Below are positions 28,066 through 36,389 of a stretch of 64,000 nt of DNA, in pieces. The notes below the pieces were generated by a model that saw nothing but the letters and a program-made list of their open reading frames with translations, ran no database searches and was not told the DNA's origin. A program made the translations under genes and the position numbers. The DNA is from Desulfosporosinus hippei DSM 8344 (lineage in GTDB: Bacteria; Bacillota; Desulfitobacteriia; Desulfitobacteriales; Desulfitobacteriaceae): NCBI RefSeq assembly GCF_900100785.1, contig NZ_FNCP01000009.1:89156-153155 (forward strand), read 5' to 3'. Every line of letters begins with the position of its first letter. Within the stretch, counting starts at the first letter, position 1.

Positions 28066-28506
28066 CTAAATTAGAAGACTTACTATTATCCCAACAATAA
28101 CTCCTCCGAAAACTTCGAAAGGAGTATGTCCAATCAGTTCTTTTAATCGTTTTTGAGCTAGATCCGGTCCATGATATAAAAACTCAATCAATTTATTCAG
28201 AACCTCGGCCTGTTTTCCGGCAGCCCGTCTGACTCCGGTAGCATCATATAAAACAACTATCAGGAAAACAGCTGCTACCGCAAAAATAGGCGAATCCCAG
28301 CCATGGTATTTCCCAACGCCCAAAGCCAATGCACTCACCATTGCGGAGTGGGAACTCGGAAAACCACCGGAACTGAAAAATAATGAGAAATTTAGTTTTC
28401 TTATTACAATTAGATTAACGATTACTTTTAAGAACTGGGCAGAAAACCAGGCAGTAATCGCCGAAATCAGGATTGCATTGTGGAAAATCCCCGGAAAAAA
28501 AGGCAT
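28066..28506 (-). CDS. divergent PAP2-family membrane protein (DUF212)
   Basis: A 146-residue membrane protein with about four hydrophobic segments. Family motifs are [32 protein letters not shown] and [17 protein letters not shown]212 (YuiD-like) proteins are related to PAP2 phosphatases but their activity is not established. Placement between ispA and dxs is where OLE-RNA-containing Firmicutes carry a small membrane protein gene (OapA) that binds that RNA; equating the two is inference. It starts 15 bp after ispA, so it is co-transcribed. Confidence 0.85.
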   Translation of the reverse strand: MPFFPGIFHNAILISAITAWFSAQFLKVIVNLIVIRKLNFSLFFSSGGFPSSHSAMVSALALGVGKYHGWDSPIFAVAAVFLIVVLYDATGVRRAAGKQAEVLNKLIEFLYHGPDLAQKRLKELIGHTPFEVFGGVIVGIIVSLLI

Positions 28507-28520
28507 AATATCTACCTCTT

Positions 28521-29387
28521 TTAGTGTTTGCGTTCTTCAATATAAAGTGCCAGCTCATTAAGAAAGTTTCCCTTTTGCCCGAATGGTTTAATTGCGGCTT
28601 GAGCTTTGAGAATTTGAGAATGCAATTCTCCTGATGCTCCTTCAAGCCCTAGCAAAGAAACGTAAGTCGATTTACCCTGTCGCAGGTCACTCCCAGCGGG
28701 CTTACCGAGAGTTTCACTGTCCCCAATCACATCTAAAATATCATCTTTTATCTGAAATGCTAACCCTAAGGCTTGAGCATAATCAGTAAGAGCTCGTATA
28801 TCATCTTCAGACCCACCACCTAAAACTCCTCCGAGACGTGCGGAAACTGTCAATATAGCGCCAGTTTTACCCTTATGAATTTTTTCAATCTCAGGCAAAG
28901 TAAGAACTTTTCCCTCAGCGGTTACGTCCGCAACCTGCCCCCCAACCATGCCGTCTTTCCCTGAAGCAACAGCAACTTCACGAATAATCCGCAGTTCCCT
29001 TTCCGGTTGACCTAGCTCTAGACTGGCCAGCAGTTCAAAAGCATAGGTTAAGAGGGCATCTCCCGCCAGGATTGCTCCCGCCTCACCGTAAATTTTATGA
29101 TTGGCTAATCTCCCCCTGCGATAGTCATCATTATCCATCGCCGGCAAATCATCATGAATTAATGAGTAGGTGTGGATAAGTTCCAGAGCTGCAGCGGCTC
29201 TTAGGATACTTTCAGGTTTTCCACCCACAGCTTCGGCTGAGGCTAGCGCTAACACAGGGCGAATTCGTTTTCCCCCTCCGATTAAGGAATAATACATACT
29301 CTCATCTAGACTATTCTTTCTCCATGGCAACTGTGCCAGAGTTTCTTCGATCATAGTCAGATATCGTTGAAAGGTTTCCTTAAACAC
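28521..29387 (-). CDS. ispA: farnesyl/geranyl diphosphate synthase
   Basis: A 288-residue short-chain E-prenyl diphosphate synthase. The first aspartate-rich motif is HDDLPAMDND, the second is IKDDILDVIGD, with GGKRIRPVLALASAEA at the N-terminus. It makes farnesyl diphosphate for undecaprenol, quinone and other isoprenoids. xseB ends two bases before it, giving tight coupling. Confidence 0.95.
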   Translation of the reverse strand: MFKETFQRYLTMIEETLAQLPWRKNSLDESMYYSLIGGGKRIRPVLALASAEAVGGKPESILRAAAALELIHTYSLIHDDLPAMDNDDYRRGRLANHKIYGEAGAILAGDALLTYAFELLASLELGQPERELRIIREVAVASGKDGMVGGQVADVTAEGKVLTLPEIEKIHKGKTGAILTVSARLGGVLGGGSEDDIRALTDYAQALGLAFQIKDDILDVIGDSETLGKPAGSDLRQGKSTYVSLLGLEGASGELHSQILKAQAAIKPFGQKGNFLNELALYIEERKH

Positions 29388-29389
29388 GT

Positions 29390-29698
29390 CTAACGTTCAT
29401 CCTTCCCATCAAAACTAGCTGGCTTTATTTGCAACTGTCCATCTGAACCTTCAAGCAATATCTCCATCTGTTTTTCTGCTTGATCCAACACCTGTGAGCA
29501 ATATTGAACGAGACCTACGCCATCCTTAAATAAGTTCAGAGCCTTTTCTAAAGGCAAATCCTTTTGTTCCAGCATCCTTACAATTTCCTCCAAAGTTTGA
29601 AGCCCCATTTCTAAGGATTTTGGTTCATCGGCTTTAGTCTCTTCTACTTTATCATGCCCTAAATTGAAAAGATCCCCCGTAGCTATATCTATACTCAT
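29390..29698 (-). CDS. xseB: exodeoxyribonuclease VII small subunit
   Basis: A 102-residue protein. The conserved helical core (LQTLEEIVRMLEQKDLPLEKALNLFKDG) starts near residue 35; the first 30 residues are a variable extension. It binds several copies per XseA subunit to form the nuclease that degrades single-stranded DNA. Three bases separate it from xseA. Confidence 0.9.
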   Translation of the reverse strand: MSIDIATGDLFNLGHDKVEETKADEPKSLEMGLQTLEEIVRMLEQKDLPLEKALNLFKDGVGLVQYCSQVLDQAEKQMEILLEGSDGQLQIKPASFDGKDER

Positions 29699-29701
29699 AG
29701 A

Positions 29702-30913
29702 TTAAATCCCCTTCTCCAAAACGCTGCAGTTTAGACGCCCTTCGCTTAAACGAACTTGTATTTGTGAATCAACTTCGATATCATGAATCGACCGAAGCAA
29801 AGTACCGTCTTCTTTATAAGCCAGCGAGTAGCCTCTTCCCAGAATCGCTAAAGGGCTTAGTAAATCCAGCTTTGCAGCCAATAAATTTAGTATACCATTT
29901 TTATCGATTACAAATCTAGTCATCCCCTCTTGAAGGCGCATTTGCAAAGAATCTAAGCGTTGACGATTCTGATCTATTCGCCAGAAAGGGTCTCTGAGGG
30001 GCCCCTTGTTAGCAAGGCCCGCAATCTGCTGCCGTTTCCGTTCAATTAAAATTGCCATAGCCCCTCGCATCCGAAGGCTCATTTGAGCTACTAACAACTG
30101 AAGCTCATCTAAAATTGGCACAGCCAGCTCTGCTGCGGCTGAAGGGGTCGGCGCCCTTAAATCTGCTACGTAATCTGCAATGGTTACATCGGTTTCATGA
30201 CCTACCGCTGATATAATAGGAATAACCGAAGCGGCGATAGCACGGGCAACTATATCTGTATTAAAAGCCCATAATTCTTCTAAGGAACCTCCGCCTCGCC
30301 CGACAATAATAACATCTACAGACCCATAGCGATTGAGGCGCTCAATCGCTTGAGCCACTTCAAAGGGTGCCGCTTCACCTTGGACAGCAGCTGGCGCTAA
30401 GATCCAGGACATCCGTGGATGACGCCGTTCAATAATATTGATAATATCCCGAATTGCTGCCCCTGTCGGGCTTGTTACAATCCCAATACGCCTTGGCAAG
30501 CGCGGTATACTCTTCTTGCGGTTGGGATCGAACAACCCTTCTTCAGCCAGTTTCTTTTTCAACTGTTCAAAAGCCAAGTACAGTTGACCAAGCCCACTGG
30601 GTTCCATTTCCTCTGCATAAAGCTGTATAGTACCATCTCGCTCATACATACGAATATTACCACGAATTAAAACTTTTAGACCATCAGAAGGAAGAAAGCG
30701 CACTCGTTCTACCCGACTCTTAAACATTACTCCTCTTAGATTCGACGACTCATCTTTAAGGGTAAAATACCAATGACCTGAAGCGCGATGATATTTAAAG
30801 TTTGATAGTTCCCCGCTTATCCAACAATTATGTAAATCCCATTGTTCCTGCAAGACCTGACTGATTCGGCCCACCAACTCAGAAACAGTCCATATTTTCG
30901 GCACAAACTTCAC
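29702..30913 (-). CDS. xseA: exodeoxyribonuclease VII large subunit
   Basis: A 403-residue protein with an OB-fold (WISGELSNFKYHRASGHWYFTLKDE) and a catalytic domain containing GIVTSPTGAAIRDIINIIERR, GRGGGSLEELWAFN and HETDVTIADYVADLRAPTPSAAAE. The listed GTG start almost touches its ribosome site; a second GTG three codons later (30904) has AGGTGA at better spacing and may be used. Confidence 0.95.
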   Translation of the reverse strand: MKFVPKIWTVSELVGRISQVLQEQWDLHNCWISGELSNFKYHRASGHWYFTLKDESSNLRGVMFKSRVERVRFLPSDGLKVLIRGNIRMYERDGTIQLYAEEMEPSGLGQLYLAFEQLKKKLAEEGLFDPNRKKSIPRLPRRIGIVTSPTGAAIRDIINIIERRHPRMSWILAPAAVQGEAAPFEVAQAIERLNRYGSVDVIIVGRGGGSLEELWAFNTDIVARAIAASVIPIISAVGHETDVTIADYVADLRAPTPSAAAELAVPILDELQLLVAQMSLRMRGAMAILIERKRQQIAGLANKGPLRDPFWRIDQNRQRLDSLQMRLQEGMTRFVIDKNGILNLLAAKLDLLSPLAILGRGYSLAYKEDGTLLRSIHDIEVDSQIQVRLSEGRLNCSVLEKGI

Positions 30914-30984
30914 CTCACTGCTATAATATCACAAAGAAAAGACCGGAGGAAATAATGACTTCCATGCTGCTACATAGTAACTGA

Positions 30985-31330
30985 AAATAGGTCGCTTGAG
31001 CCGGGCGCCTTCGACCACATACGTGCAACTCAGCACTCCGAGGCTCGCCTACTCGCTTGGGTGGGAGCTCTGCCAAACCTCAGGGTAATACCTGATGTTA
31101 ACCTCTGGCTCCGCTCCCCACCCAAGCTTTGTAGGCTTTACCGCCTCTCCATGCAATGGGTTCACTCCTGTGGATCGATGCCGCCCTGTCTTACGGGTCT
31201 ATTATTCTTAAGCTTGTTTTGGGTGTTTCCAGAGACGCGATGCGGCACCAGCAGATGATAAAAAACTGAAGGACCTTCTAACATGCTAAAGGCTCTGCGA
31301 AGCCTGACCTGAGTCCCCCAAAACACTGCT
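30985..31330 (-). ncRNA. large structured RNA candidate (possible OLE RNA)
   Basis: No gene fits, yet minus-strand self-complementarity is dense. A composite helix pairs 31040-31065 with 31116-31147 (GAGGC, GCCTAC and a perfect 11-bp GCTTGGGTGGG). It is capped by a TCAGG/CCTGA hairpin at 31080-31095. GGTCG/CGACC closes a hairpin at 30990-31016. CCCAAAAC (31317-31324) pairs with 31216-31223, while 31242-31249 inside that loop pairs with 31177-31184 outside, a crossed arrangement. The operon (nusB, folD, xseA, xseB, ispA, dxs) is the known setting of OLE RNA. The identity is inference; a long structured RNA is better supported than the name. Confidence 0.5.
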
Positions 31331-31610
31331 TATAATCTTAGCAAACTGCCTGGAGGAGCGCTTCTGCTAAGCGGATGCGTCAGTGAAGCCGCGCTAAGGC
31401 GAGGGCCGACGGTTCGCGTCCCCGTAGCGCGCCGCAGGTTCACATGCAGAAAAGCCCAGAGGTTCGGACGCGCTCGCGAACCGTCCAGCGAGCCAGCGGT
31501 GGAACTCGCAGACGCGTGCAGACGAAGACACTGTCTTCGCACGGGTTAACACAGCTGACAAGCGCTCTCCCAGAGCTCGACAGAACCGTCCCCTGTCAGG
31601 ATGATACAGC
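31331..31610 (-). repeat. GC-rich palindromic (REP-like) module
   Basis: Clearly more GC-rich than its surroundings. It contains GACAGAACCGTCCCCTGTC (31579-31597), whose arms pair and which resembles REP-type repeats frequent in Clostridia. It also has the inverted pair GACGGTTCGCG (31408-31418) and CGCGAACCGTC (31475-31485), and a 17-bp near-palindrome CGAAGACA-C-TGTCTTCG (31523-31539). The core GGACGGTTC recurs three times. Small open frames here have no ribosome sites and look random. It may be an inserted repeat or the 5' part of the neighbouring RNA. Confidence 0.5.
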
Positions 31611-31642
31611 AAAAGGGGCGAGGAAAAATTTCCTCACCCCTT
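31611..31642 (-). terminator. terminator after fchA
   Basis: A 12-bp stem (AAGGGGTGAGGA with TCCTCGCCCCTT, one G-T pair) and a short TTTT tail, 20 bp past the fchA stop. It should limit read-through into the structured region. Confidence 0.7.
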
Positions 31643-31661
31643 CTTATTGCCTAAATACGAA

Positions 31662-32297
31662 CTACATTCTGCTTTGCACCACAGCAACGGTCTCTGCACA
31701 AATAATCGCAGCCTGTTCAAAAAGTTTGGCTCGTTCTGCCTTTACTCGCTCCTGATACTCTGTGTCCTTAATTCCCGGCAGATTAATATCTACACTGAGC
31801 ATTGCAGATTTCAGAGCACTTTCAGCTAAGTAAGCGGATACACCCACATCACTGATTGCTCCCTTGTTACCGATTGGGGCAAGCTTTTGGGCTAACTGCA
31901 GAACTCTAAAGCAGTTTTGAGAAATACCCAGCGGTGTGTTAGTAGCAGATACTAAGACTTCCTGCATCTTCTCAGTGCGCACAGCTTTTTCTTCATCTGT
32001 ACCTTTTGGTAGCTTCAAGACATCCATGAAATTGGAGAACTCAGCGATATCCTGGCTTAAACCCGTTTTCAACAGACTTAAGACTTCCTCGGCTTCAGTC
32101 AAGATCTCTTTCACTTGGGGTTCAACATCTTTGTACTTTTCCTTGCCAATGGTAAGGTTAGCCACCATACAAGTCATTGAAGCAGCCAAGGCTCCGACAT
32201 AGGCGGAAACACTTCCGCCTCCTGGTGTTGGGGAAGAGCTGGCTGACACTGTCAAGAATTCATCTGTGGTCCATTCCCAGATTTTGCTCATATCCAT
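31662..32297 (-). CDS. fchA: cyclodeaminase/methenyl-THF cyclohydrolase family protein
   Basis: A 211-residue all-helical protein of the formiminotransferase-cyclodeaminase C-terminal family. N-terminal SASSSPTPGGGSVSAYVGALAAS is the folate-binding signature; GNKGAISDVGVSAYLAESAL follows. It interconverts formimino- or methenyl- and formyl-tetrahydrofolate. It overlaps folD by one base, so both act in the C1 branch. FolD usually has cyclohydrolase activity too, so FchA may be redundant or specialised. Confidence 0.88.
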   Translation of the reverse strand: MDMSKIWEWTTDEFLTVSASSSPTPGGGSVSAYVGALAASMTCMVANLTIGKEKYKDVEPQVKEILTEAEEVLSLLKTGLSQDIAEFSNFMDVLKLPKGTDEEKAVRTEKMQEVLVSATNTPLGISQNCFRVLQLAQKLAPIGNKGAISDVGVSAYLAESALKSAMLSVDINLPGIKDTEYQERVKAERAKLFEQAAIICAETVAVVQSRM

Positions 32298-33148
32298 TAC
32301 TTAGCTCCTCCTTGCAGAACGATTCCTTTCAGGACATTACGCATTATTAATGCAGTGGTCAGGGAACCTACACCACCCGGCACCGGAGAAATTAAATCAG
32401 CTACATCTTGAACAGCCTCAAAGTCAACATCTCCGCAGATTCCGTCAGGTGTCTCGTTAATTCCGGCATCAACTACAATTGCGCCGGCTTTGACCATATC
32501 TTTTTTGATCAGCTTAGCACGGCCTACCGCTGCAACCAAAATATCTGCTTGTCTAGTGAAAGCCCCCAGGTCTGGAGTCTTAGAGTGGCAAATTGTCACT
32601 GTAGCATTGTGTTTAAGTATTAAGAAAACTAAAGGTTTGCCCACTGTTTCGCCACGGCCCACGATAACAACGTGCTTACCGGCGATTTGCACCCCTGAGC
32701 GGAGAAGCAATTCAATACAACTTTGCGGGGTAGCCGGGAATAGTCCGTCCTCGCCGCTTAGAATATATCCGCGATTAATTGGGTGAACTCCGTCCACATC
32801 TTTATCGGGACGTACTGCAGCCATAATCGTTTCTTTTTGAATTCCCTTCGGAAGCGGAAGTTCAATCATAATGCCGTGAACAGCCTGATCGTTATTAAGC
32901 TCTTCAATTTTGGACAAAACATCTGCTTCCAGAGTCGAACCGGGCATTGTGAAAAGTTCAAAGGCCATCCCGATTCCCTCACAGACCTTCTGCTTGGATC
33001 TCGCATAAACTACCGAAGCCGGGTCATCACCGACTAGTATAACGGCAAGCTTAGGTTGCACACCTTTTTCTTTCCATTGCGCAATTTCCTCACGAATTTC
33101 TTCTTTTAAAATTTTGGATACTGCTTTTCCGTCTAACAATTGTGCCAA
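32297..33148 (-). CDS. folD: methylene-THF dehydrogenase/methenyl-THF cyclohydrolase
   Basis: A bifunctional enzyme of about 283 residues. Motifs are VGDDPASVVYARSKQK with the catalytic Lys, the PLPKG segment, VDGVHPINRG and the Rossmann IVGRGETVGKPLV, ending in PVPGGVGSLTTALIM. A TTG start at 33148 with AAAGGAG eight bases upstream is preferred over a GTG at 33157 that overlaps the ribosome site. It generates NADPH and formyl-THF or runs in the acetyl-CoA pathway direction. Confidence 0.95.
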   Translation of the reverse strand: MAQLLDGKAVSKILKEEIREEIAQWKEKGVQPKLAVILVGDDPASVVYARSKQKVCEGIGMAFELFTMPGSTLEADVLSKIEELNNDQAVHGIMIELPLPKGIQKETIMAAVRPDKDVDGVHPINRGYILSGEDGLFPATPQSCIELLLRSGVQIAGKHVVIVGRGETVGKPLVFLILKHNATVTICHSKTPDLGAFTRQADILVAAVGRAKLIKKDMVKAGAIVVDAGINETPDGICGDVDFEAVQDVADLISPVPGGVGSLTTALIMRNVLKGIVLQGGAK

Positions 33149-33303
33149 AATACACACTCCTTTCGAAATATTTCGATTTATTCAGTCGCAAAACTCCCTT
33201 TATTAAAACTGGAGTGGAAACCCGTAAAGTAGAAGTTTCCTGCTTATTAGCCTCCCACTTTCTGAAAGCGGGAGGCCTTATGCTCACATTGGTAGAGATA
33301 TAA
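33149..33303 (-). other. 155-bp gap with palindromes between nfnB and folD
   Basis: Contains a perfect 14-bp palindrome TCGAAATATTTCGA (33163-33176) just upstream of the folD ribosome site, a GGAAAC/GTTTCC pair near 33215-33240, and a strong hairpin GCCTCCC...GGGAGGC (33248-33274) after nfnB without a T tract. The palindrome could be an operator; the hairpin may reduce read-through. No gene is visible. Confidence 0.4.
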
Positions 33304-34716
33304 TTACTTTCCCTTAAGGTATTGATCAATACCTGCGGCAGCCTTTTTACCGGCTCCCATAGCCAAAATAACAGTTGCTGCACCCGTTACGATATCACCG
33401 CCGGCAAAAACGCCTGGCTTTGAAGTCATCAAGGTTTCTGGATCTGCAACGATATTACCACGCTTGTTTAACTCCAAGCCGGGTGTAGATGTTGTAACCA
33501 GAGGGTTCGGGCCTTGTCCAATAGCCACTACGACGGTATCCATAGGGATATCAAATTCAGAGCCTTTAATTGCAATAGGAGCACGGCGTCCTGAAGCATC
33601 GGGTTCTCCCAGTTCATAGCGCAAGCAGGTTAAACTTTTCACCCATCCGCGCTCGTCCCCTTCGATAGCTACAGGGTTTGTCAACAAGCGAAATTGGATA
33701 CCCTCTTCCTCTGCATGCTCTAGCTCTTCTTTACGGGCTGGCATTTCGTCACGAGAACGACGATAGATGATATAGACGTTTTCCGCTCCTAAACGTAAAG
33801 CTGTGCGAGCAGAGTCCATTGCAACATTACCGGCACCTAAAACGGCAACATTTTTCCCGACTTTTACAGGGGTAGCGTAGTCTGGGAACTTATAGCCCTT
33901 CATTAAGTTTGTTCTTGTTAAAAACTCATTGGCTGAATAAACACCATTTAAGTTCTCTCCTGGGATATCCATGAAGTAAGGAAGTCCTGCACCTGTCCCG
34001 ATAAAGACAGCGTCATAACCATTTTCCATAAGCTCATCAACAGAGGTGATTTTTCCAACAACCTGATTCGTTAGAATTTCTACACCCATGGTTTTGAGAT
34101 TTTCAATCTCAGTTTGGACAATTTCTTTAGGCAGACGGAATTGAGGAATTCCGTACATCAGTACGCCCCCGGCAACATGCAAGGCTTCAAGCACAGTCAC
34201 AGCATGACCAGCTTTTGCCAAGTCGCCGGCACAGGCCAATCCTGCAGGCCCAGCTCCAATAATAGCTACCCGCTTACCACTCGGTGCAGGTTTCTCAAAC
34301 TGCGATTTGCCAGTCTTCATGCCGAAGTCAGCTGCAAAACGCTCAAGTCGGCCAATAGCTACTGACTCTCCCTTAATACCTAAAATACATTTACTCTCAC
34401 ATTGATTTTCTTGAGGGCAAACACGGCCACAAACAGCAGGTAGTGAATTTTTAATTTTCAGAACATTACCAGCTTCCTGAAAATCTCCTTCGGCAACCTT
34501 TTTAATAAACTCTGGAATAAGAACTTCTACAGGACACCCTGAAACACATTTAGGCTTTTTACATTGTAAACAACGCTTAGCTTCTTCTACAGCTGTTTCT
34601 TCTGTATAACCTAAAGCAACTTCTTCAAAGTTACGCGCCCGTACTTCCGGTTCCTGACAAGGCATTTCATGACGAGGGATTTTAACTTTTTTTGTGCTTT
34701 CAACATTCTCAGCCAT
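33304..34716 (-). CDS. nfnB: NfnB-type subunit, ferredoxin:NADP+ oxidoreductase (GltD/GltA-like)
   Basis: A 470-residue flavoprotein. The N-terminus holds cysteine sets for two [4Fe-4S] clusters (CLQCKKPKCVSGCP and CGRVCPQENQCESKC), then FAD (GAGPAGLACAGDL) and NADPH (GAGNVAMDSARTA) Rossmann folds and the closing GVFAGGDIVTGAATVI. Often annotated as glutamate synthase small subunit. Adjacent to an NfnA-type gene with one-base overlap and without a glutamate synthase large subunit, so the electron-bifurcating NADH-ferredoxin-NADP transhydrogenase NfnAB is the better reading. Confidence 0.88.
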   Translation of the reverse strand: MAENVESTKKVKIPRHEMPCQEPEVRARNFEEVALGYTEETAVEEAKRCLQCKKPKCVSGCPVEVLIPEFIKKVAEGDFQEAGNVLKIKNSLPAVCGRVCPQENQCESKCILGIKGESVAIGRLERFAADFGMKTGKSQFEKPAPSGKRVAIIGAGPAGLACAGDLAKAGHAVTVLEALHVAGGVLMYGIPQFRLPKEIVQTEIENLKTMGVEILTNQVVGKITSVDELMENGYDAVFIGTGAGLPYFMDIPGENLNGVYSANEFLTRTNLMKGYKFPDYATPVKVGKNVAVLGAGNVAMDSARTALRLGAENVYIIYRRSRDEMPARKEELEHAEEEGIQFRLLTNPVAIEGDERGWVKSLTCLRYELGEPDASGRRAPIAIKGSEFDIPMDTVVVAIGQGPNPLVTTSTPGLELNKRGNIVADPETLMTSKPGVFAGGDIVTGAATVILAMGAGKKAAAGIDQYLKGK

Positions 34717-35558
34717 TAGTGATGCCCTCCTTCATGATTGCATTCCAGTCGGGCTTTGGCCCGATTCTCTTCATCTTTATAAAAAGCGAGACGCTTCATT
34801 GCTAAGTCAAAATCAACTAAGTGTCCATCAAACTCCGGCCCATCGACACAGGCAAATTTTGTCTCATTGCCTACGCTTATCCGACATGCACCACACATGC
34901 CTGTTCCATCAACCATGATTGGATTCATACTAACAATGGTTTTGATGCCTAATGACCGAGTATAATCGACAACAGCTTTCATCATAATCATCGGCCCGAT
35001 GGCCCAAATAGCCTTAACTTGGTGGCCTTGGGCTAACACTTCAGCAAGTCCGTCTGTTACAAACCCTTTAACACCTTTACTTCCATCATTTGTGGCTATG
35101 ACAACTTCACTGCTTGCAGCGGCCATCTCATCTTCTAAAATCAGCAAATCTGCACTTCTCGCACCTAGGACGGAGATAACATGATTTCCGGCATCTTTTA
35201 AAGCCCGAGCTATCGGATGAATAGGAGCAATGCCTAAACCTCCTCCGATGCAAACAACAGTACCATAATTTTCAATTTCGGATTCGACTCCCAACGGACC
35301 TACAAAGTCTTGAAATGCATCTCCTTCATTCATACCCGTTATAATTGCTGACGAGTACCCAACATCTTGAACAACAATCGTGATAGTACCCTTTTCACGA
35401 TCAAAATCCATTACAGTCAAAGGAATACGCTCACTCTGCTCGTCTACACGGACAATAACAAATTGCCCTGGCTCAACTTTTGCGGCCACGGCTGGTGCAT
35501 TGACGTCCAGTAAGGCAATACCGGTTGCCAATAGTCTTTTTTTAACAACGTGGTACAT
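34716..35558 (-). CDS. nfnA: NfnA-type subunit (sulfide/dihydroorotate dehydrogenase-like)
   Basis: A 280-residue protein with a ferredoxin-reductase FAD domain (VRVDEQSERIPLTVMDFD), an NAD domain (CIGGGLGIAPIHPIARAL) and a C-terminal [2Fe-2S] site (CGACRI...FACVDGPEFDGHLVDFD). In NfnAB it carries NADH to the bifurcating flavin in NfnB. The pair balances NADH, NADPH and ferredoxin in strict anaerobes and fits the neighbouring NADP-linked folate enzymes. Confidence 0.88.
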   Translation of the reverse strand: MYHVVKKRLLATGIALLDVNAPAVAAKVEPGQFVIVRVDEQSERIPLTVMDFDREKGTITIVVQDVGYSSAIITGMNEGDAFQDFVGPLGVESEIENYGTVVCIGGGLGIAPIHPIARALKDAGNHVISVLGARSADLLILEDEMAAASSEVVIATNDGSKGVKGFVTDGLAEVLAQGHQVKAIWAIGPMIMMKAVVDYTRSLGIKTIVSMNPIMVDGTGMCGACRISVGNETKFACVDGPEFDGHLVDFDLAMKRLAFYKDEENRAKARLECNHEGGHH

Positions 35559-35668
35559 TTGTCTCCCCCTTAATGTGAATAAAATTAAAATTTCTCATAT
35601 ATTAAATTAATTCGATATCTTCAATGACTTTTCCTTTAATTTTACAAATGTGAAAAGAAATACTTGAA

Positions 35669-36100
35669 TCAAAGTTCACCCTTTTTTTCTGCTTTCAGAT
35701 TGCTGTCCACGATTCGATCAAGTATCCCGTTAACGAACTTAGCTGATTCTTCTCCTCCAAATCGCTTAGCCAGCTCAATTGCTTCATTGAGACTTACACG
35801 ACCGGGGATATCAGAACGGAAAAGAATCTCGTAAGTAGCCAAGCGCATTACATTTCTATCCACATTAGCCATACGATTAATAGACCAATCTTGAGCATAT
35901 GAAGAAATTGTTTGATCAATTTCATTTTGATGATCTATGGTCCCTTCAACAAGTTCCTGCGCAAACCCCCTACTGGGCTCGGGAACAACAAATTCATCAG
36001 CCCAGCGCTTAACTTCTTCTGCAATAATCAATGGTTCTTTCGTCAGGTCTCTTTGAAAAAGCACTTGTAATGCAGTTTCTCGAGCTAATCTTCGACTCAA
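35669..36100 (-). CDS. nusB: transcription antitermination protein NusB
   Basis: A 143-residue helical protein with the family start RRLARETALQVLFQRDL and the C-terminal NRMANVDRNVMRLATYEILF...SLNEAIELAKRFGGEESAKFVNGILD. It works with NusE in rRNA antitermination. It closes the asp23 cluster and precedes nfnA after a 110-bp gap. Confidence 0.95.
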   Translation of the reverse strand: MSRRLARETALQVLFQRDLTKEPLIIAEEVKRWADEFVVPEPSRGFAQELVEGTIDHQNEIDQTISSYAQDWSINRMANVDRNVMRLATYEILFRSDIPGRVSLNEAIELAKRFGGEESAKFVNGILDRIVDSNLKAEKKGEL

Positions 36101-36140
36101 GAAAATTCCTCCCTAGTGATATCTAATTTTAAGTCATCAT

Positions 36141-36389
36141 TTAATACTTGTTAAAAGTCTTTTCTACCCAGGCTGAAAGGTCTTTATGCTCATCTTGGCG
36201 TTTTCCTAAAACAAAACCTATCACAGCAAATAAGACTAACACAAGTGTTCGCCAGAAACCTAGCGTCACAAACAAAAGTCCCAGTATAAAACCTATAGAT
36301 GTTCCCAAAAGCTTGCCAGGGTGATTATCCAAGGCCCAAACTAAAGACTGTGAAATCTTCTCTTCAATTTTTAACCAAAAGCCCCTCAT
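36141..36389 (-). CDS. small membrane protein, DUF2273
   Basis: An 82-residue protein with two hydrophobic segments (GTSIGFILGLLFVTLGF and TLVLVLFAVIGFVLGKR). DUF2273 proteins regularly accompany Asp23 and AmaP; this one overlaps amaP by four bases. Role unknown, probably at the membrane with AmaP. Confidence 0.8.
   Translation of the reverse strand: MRGFWLKIEEKISQSLVWALDNHPGKLLGTSIGFILGLLFVTLGFWRTLVLVLFAVIGFVLGKRQDEHKDLSAWVEKTFNKY

Noticed and set aside
31394..31755. Open frames of 60-103 codons on both strands in the GC-rich gap
   Set aside because: No ribosome sites, biased composition, and they overlap palindromes and the fchA end; GC-rich DNA has few stops by chance.
33149..33303. Tetrahydrofolate riboswitch upstream of folD
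   Set aside because: Hairpins exist, but I do not see the conserved THF aptamer sequences; the folD mRNA is also probably part of the nfnAB transcript.
33304..34716. Glutamate synthase small subunit
   Set aside because: The domain order fits, but no large subunit is near and the partner is NfnA-type; NfnB explains the pair better.
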